7,918 nucleotides of DNA, taken from Gemmatimonadales bacterium (lineage in GTDB: Bacteria > Gemmatimonadota > Gemmatimonadetes > Gemmatimonadales > GWC2-71-9). Positions 6,948 to 7,918 of this stretch are shown here, piece after piece (position 1 is the first letter of the stretch; each line of letters opens with the position of its first letter). The notes under the pieces were generated by a model that had not been told where the DNA came from, ran no database searches, and saw only the letters and a program-made list of their open reading frames with translations. The DNA lies in contig JAUVTI010000085.1 in NCBI GenBank assembly GCA_030601605.1, positions 1 through 7,918 of the forward strand, read 5' to 3'. The translations under genes and the position numbers were made by a program.

Positions 6948-7692
6948 ACTGGTTTGCGCCTGGGGCGCGGGTGGTGTCGTACGTATCGATGAACTGCGCG
7001 AGCCGCTCGATCTGCTCCACGTAGTGGTCGCCCACGGGATCGTGCGCCTTGAGGGCCTGCACGTTGTGCCCCACGATCTTGTCCAGCACCCAGTCGAACG
7101 CGGACGCGTCCAGCCCGGCCGCCTCGGCGGTCTCGTGCACCAGGGACTTGGGGGTCTGCGCGGGCGTGTGCCCGACCAGGCGCAACACCGCACGGAACAG
7201 GACGAAGAACGCGCCGGCCGAGTCGAGCAGCAGCTCCCCCAGCGCCTTGCCGTTGGATGCCACCGCCGCGAACTCGGTGCGCAGGCGCAGCAGCTTGCCA
7301 CGCACCTCGCGCTCGAGCTCTCGCCTCAGGTCTTCCTTCGTGGTCGTGAGCCCCTCGAACGGATCGCTCCCCGCAAGGATGCGATGCGCCTCGCGCATGT
7401 CCTCGATCTCGATGGGGAAGACGTCGGTCGCACCGCGCCACCCGCGCTGCGCGAAGATCAGCGGAGGTGGGTTGCCCTTCTTCACCCACCCCGCGATCTC
7501 GTCTTCGACCGGGCGCAGCGCCACGGGCGAGGCATCGTTCAGGATCAGCAGGGTGGTGAGCTCGCGGTCCCGTTCCCGCGTGTCGTGCCGAACCGCGGGG
7601 CCATACAGCGCGAAGGTCGCCAGGTTGTCGCCCAGCTTACGCTCGAGCTGGGCCGCCAGTGCATCCAGTTTCGCGTGTGCGTTCTTCGCCAT
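6946..7692 (-). CDS. Nucleotidyltransferase-like protein, probably inactive
   Basis: A 248-residue soluble protein. After an N-terminal helix, residues 27-52 (FALYGPAVR ... TTLLILND) resemble the start of a minimal nucleotidyltransferase domain, where active members have G-S-x-x-R followed by a D-x-D pair. Here Ser is replaced by Pro (GP at 31-32) and the D-x-D place reads T-T-L (46-48), so the metal-binding aspartates are missing and catalysis is unlikely. The strand FPIEIEDM at 92-99 and the following HRILAGSDPFEG (103-114) resemble the third strand and next helix of such proteins. A helical C-terminal half (about 118-240) with a hydrophobic helix near 157-173 follows. No signal peptide is seen. 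The ATG at 7692 overlaps the upstream TGA by one base and has AGGAGGG nine bases before it. Function is unknown; a structural or regulatory role for the TPM/LemA partners is a guess from context. Confidence 0.8.
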   Translation of the reverse strand: MAKNAHAKLDALAAQLERKLGDNLATFALYGPAVRHDTRERDRELTTLLILNDASPVALRPVEDEIAGWVKKGNPPPLIFAQRGWRGATDVFPIEIEDMREAHRILAGSDPFEGLTTTKEDLRRELEREVRGKLLRLRTEFAAVASNGKALGELLLDSAGAFFVLFRAVLRLVGHTPAQTPKSLVHETAEAAGLDASAFDWVLDKIVGHNVQALKAHDPVGDHYVEQIERLAQFIDTYDTTRAPGANQ

Positions 7693-7918
7693 CAGAAACT
7701 CCCTCCTGCGCCGCCGCCGCCGAAGCCACCACCGCCGCCAAACCCACCAAAACCGCCACCGCCAAAGCCGCCGCCGCCAAAGCCGCCGCCGCGCCCGCCA
7801 CCGCCCAGTAGCATGGCGAGGAGAATCCACTTGGCCGCGCTACCGCGACCGTACTGGCCTCTGTGGGCGCCGGTCATCCTGGCTCTACGAGTTGCCGCGT
7901 TCAGAATGAGTGGCAAGA
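7692..7918 (-). CDS. C-terminal part of a probable TPM-domain (YgcG-like) membrane protein, 5' end outside the window
   Basis: The last 75 or so codons of a gene entering from the right edge. Visible are a short hydrophobic end (LPLILNAA), a basic linker (TRRARMTGAHRGQYGRG), another short hydrophobic patch (AAKWILLAMLL) and a 37-residue tail of Gly with regularly spaced Phe (GGGGFGGGGFGG). A membrane segment followed by basic residues and a GGGFGGGGFGGGGASGxW-like tail is characteristic of TPM-domain proteins of the YgcG group; here the usual final Trp is Phe. The TPM domain itself lies outside the window, so the assignment rests on the tail plus the lemA gene downstream. An apparent TTG start at 7916 should not be taken as real. 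Its TGA overlaps the next ATG (TGATG). Confidence 0.65.
   Translation of the reverse strand, partial: LPLILNAATRRARMTGAHRGQYGRGSAAKWILLAMLLGGGGRGGGFGGGGFGGGGFGGFGGGGGFGGGGAGGSF
7701..7707 (-). promoter_or_regulatory. Ribosome-binding site inside the TPM tail codons
   Basis: AGGAGGG on the minus strand, nine bases before the ATG at 7692. It is made from the last Ala-Gly-Gly codons of the upstream Gly-rich tail and is among the strongest Shine-Dalgarno matches in the window. It decides the start at 7692 against an in-frame start at 7830 that would translate the shadow frame of the tail as Arg/Trp-rich sequence. Confidence 0.75.
7701..7805 (-). repeat. Gly-Phe codon repeat
   Basis: Imperfect repeats of GGCGGCGGCTTT-like units (seen on the plus strand as runs of ccgccgccaaa) encode GGGGF blocks. 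It is coding low complexity belonging to the upstream gene rather than an independent repeat element; such tracts are prone to unit gain and loss. Confidence 0.7.

Noticed and set aside
7701..7805. Regular GGN repeats that could suggest a CRISPR or minisatellite
   Set aside because: Units are codon-length variants without unique spacers and they encode the Gly-Phe tail in frame.
7693..7830. N-terminal extension of the nucleotidyltransferase-like protein to an ATG at 7830
   Set aside because: The extra residues are an Arg/Trp run produced by reading the Gly repeat of the upstream gene in another frame; a strong ribosome-binding site supports 7692.
7049..7909. A 286-codon plus-strand frame opposite the nucleotidyltransferase-like gene and TPM tail
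   Set aside because: Ser/Arg-rich shadow translation that ends in Arg/His runs produced by the antisense of Gly codons.

Overview
The window is GC-rich, tightly packed bacterial chromosome. The gene complement (an F-type ATP synthase F0 operon led by AtpZ and AtpI, a MoxR ATPase, a LemA/TPM-type operon) and the proteins' Ala/Gly/Arg-rich composition fit a Gram-negative, high-GC environmental lineage. Gemmatimonadota is my best guess from protein style only; no rRNA or taxonomic marker is present to confirm it.

Left part (1-2220, minus strand): a MoxR-family AAA+ ATPase is followed downstream by a lipoprotein of no family I recognise, which runs off the left edge. The lipoprotein has a lipobox Cys and an acidic calcium-binding-like motif. 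A divergent intergenic region (2221-2412) separates these from the next block.

Middle part (2413-6325, plus strand): atpZ, atpI, atpB, atpE, atpF and atpH encode the membrane F0 sector of ATP synthase, its assembly helpers and the delta stalk subunit. Most junctions are 4-base stop/start overlaps. The exception is a 193-base gap between atpB and atpE, which holds two strong stem-loops in tandem and the best ribosome-binding site of the operon, in front of the subunit needed in most copies. After atpH the usual atpA-G-D-C genes do not follow. Instead, 5 bases on, comes an NADP-type 3-hydroxyisobutyrate dehydrogenase family gene. The F1 catalytic genes must therefore lie elsewhere. A GC-rich hairpin closes the block and faces a convergent operon.

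Right part (6378-7918, minus strand): a three-gene unit, read right to left. It comprises the Gly-rich C-terminal tail of a probable TPM-domain (YgcG-like) membrane protein, a 248-residue protein resembling a nucleotidyltransferase fold that has lost its catalytic aspartates, and a LemA lipoprotein. LemA and TPM proteins are commonly encoded together; the middle protein is the unusual member.

Most of the window is conventional. I do not see a clear new defence, mobile or RNA system. The points that merit a second look are the split ATP synthase operon, the atpB-atpE stem-loops, the degenerate nucleotidyltransferase between TPM and LemA, and the uncharacterised lipoprotein beside an orphan MoxR.
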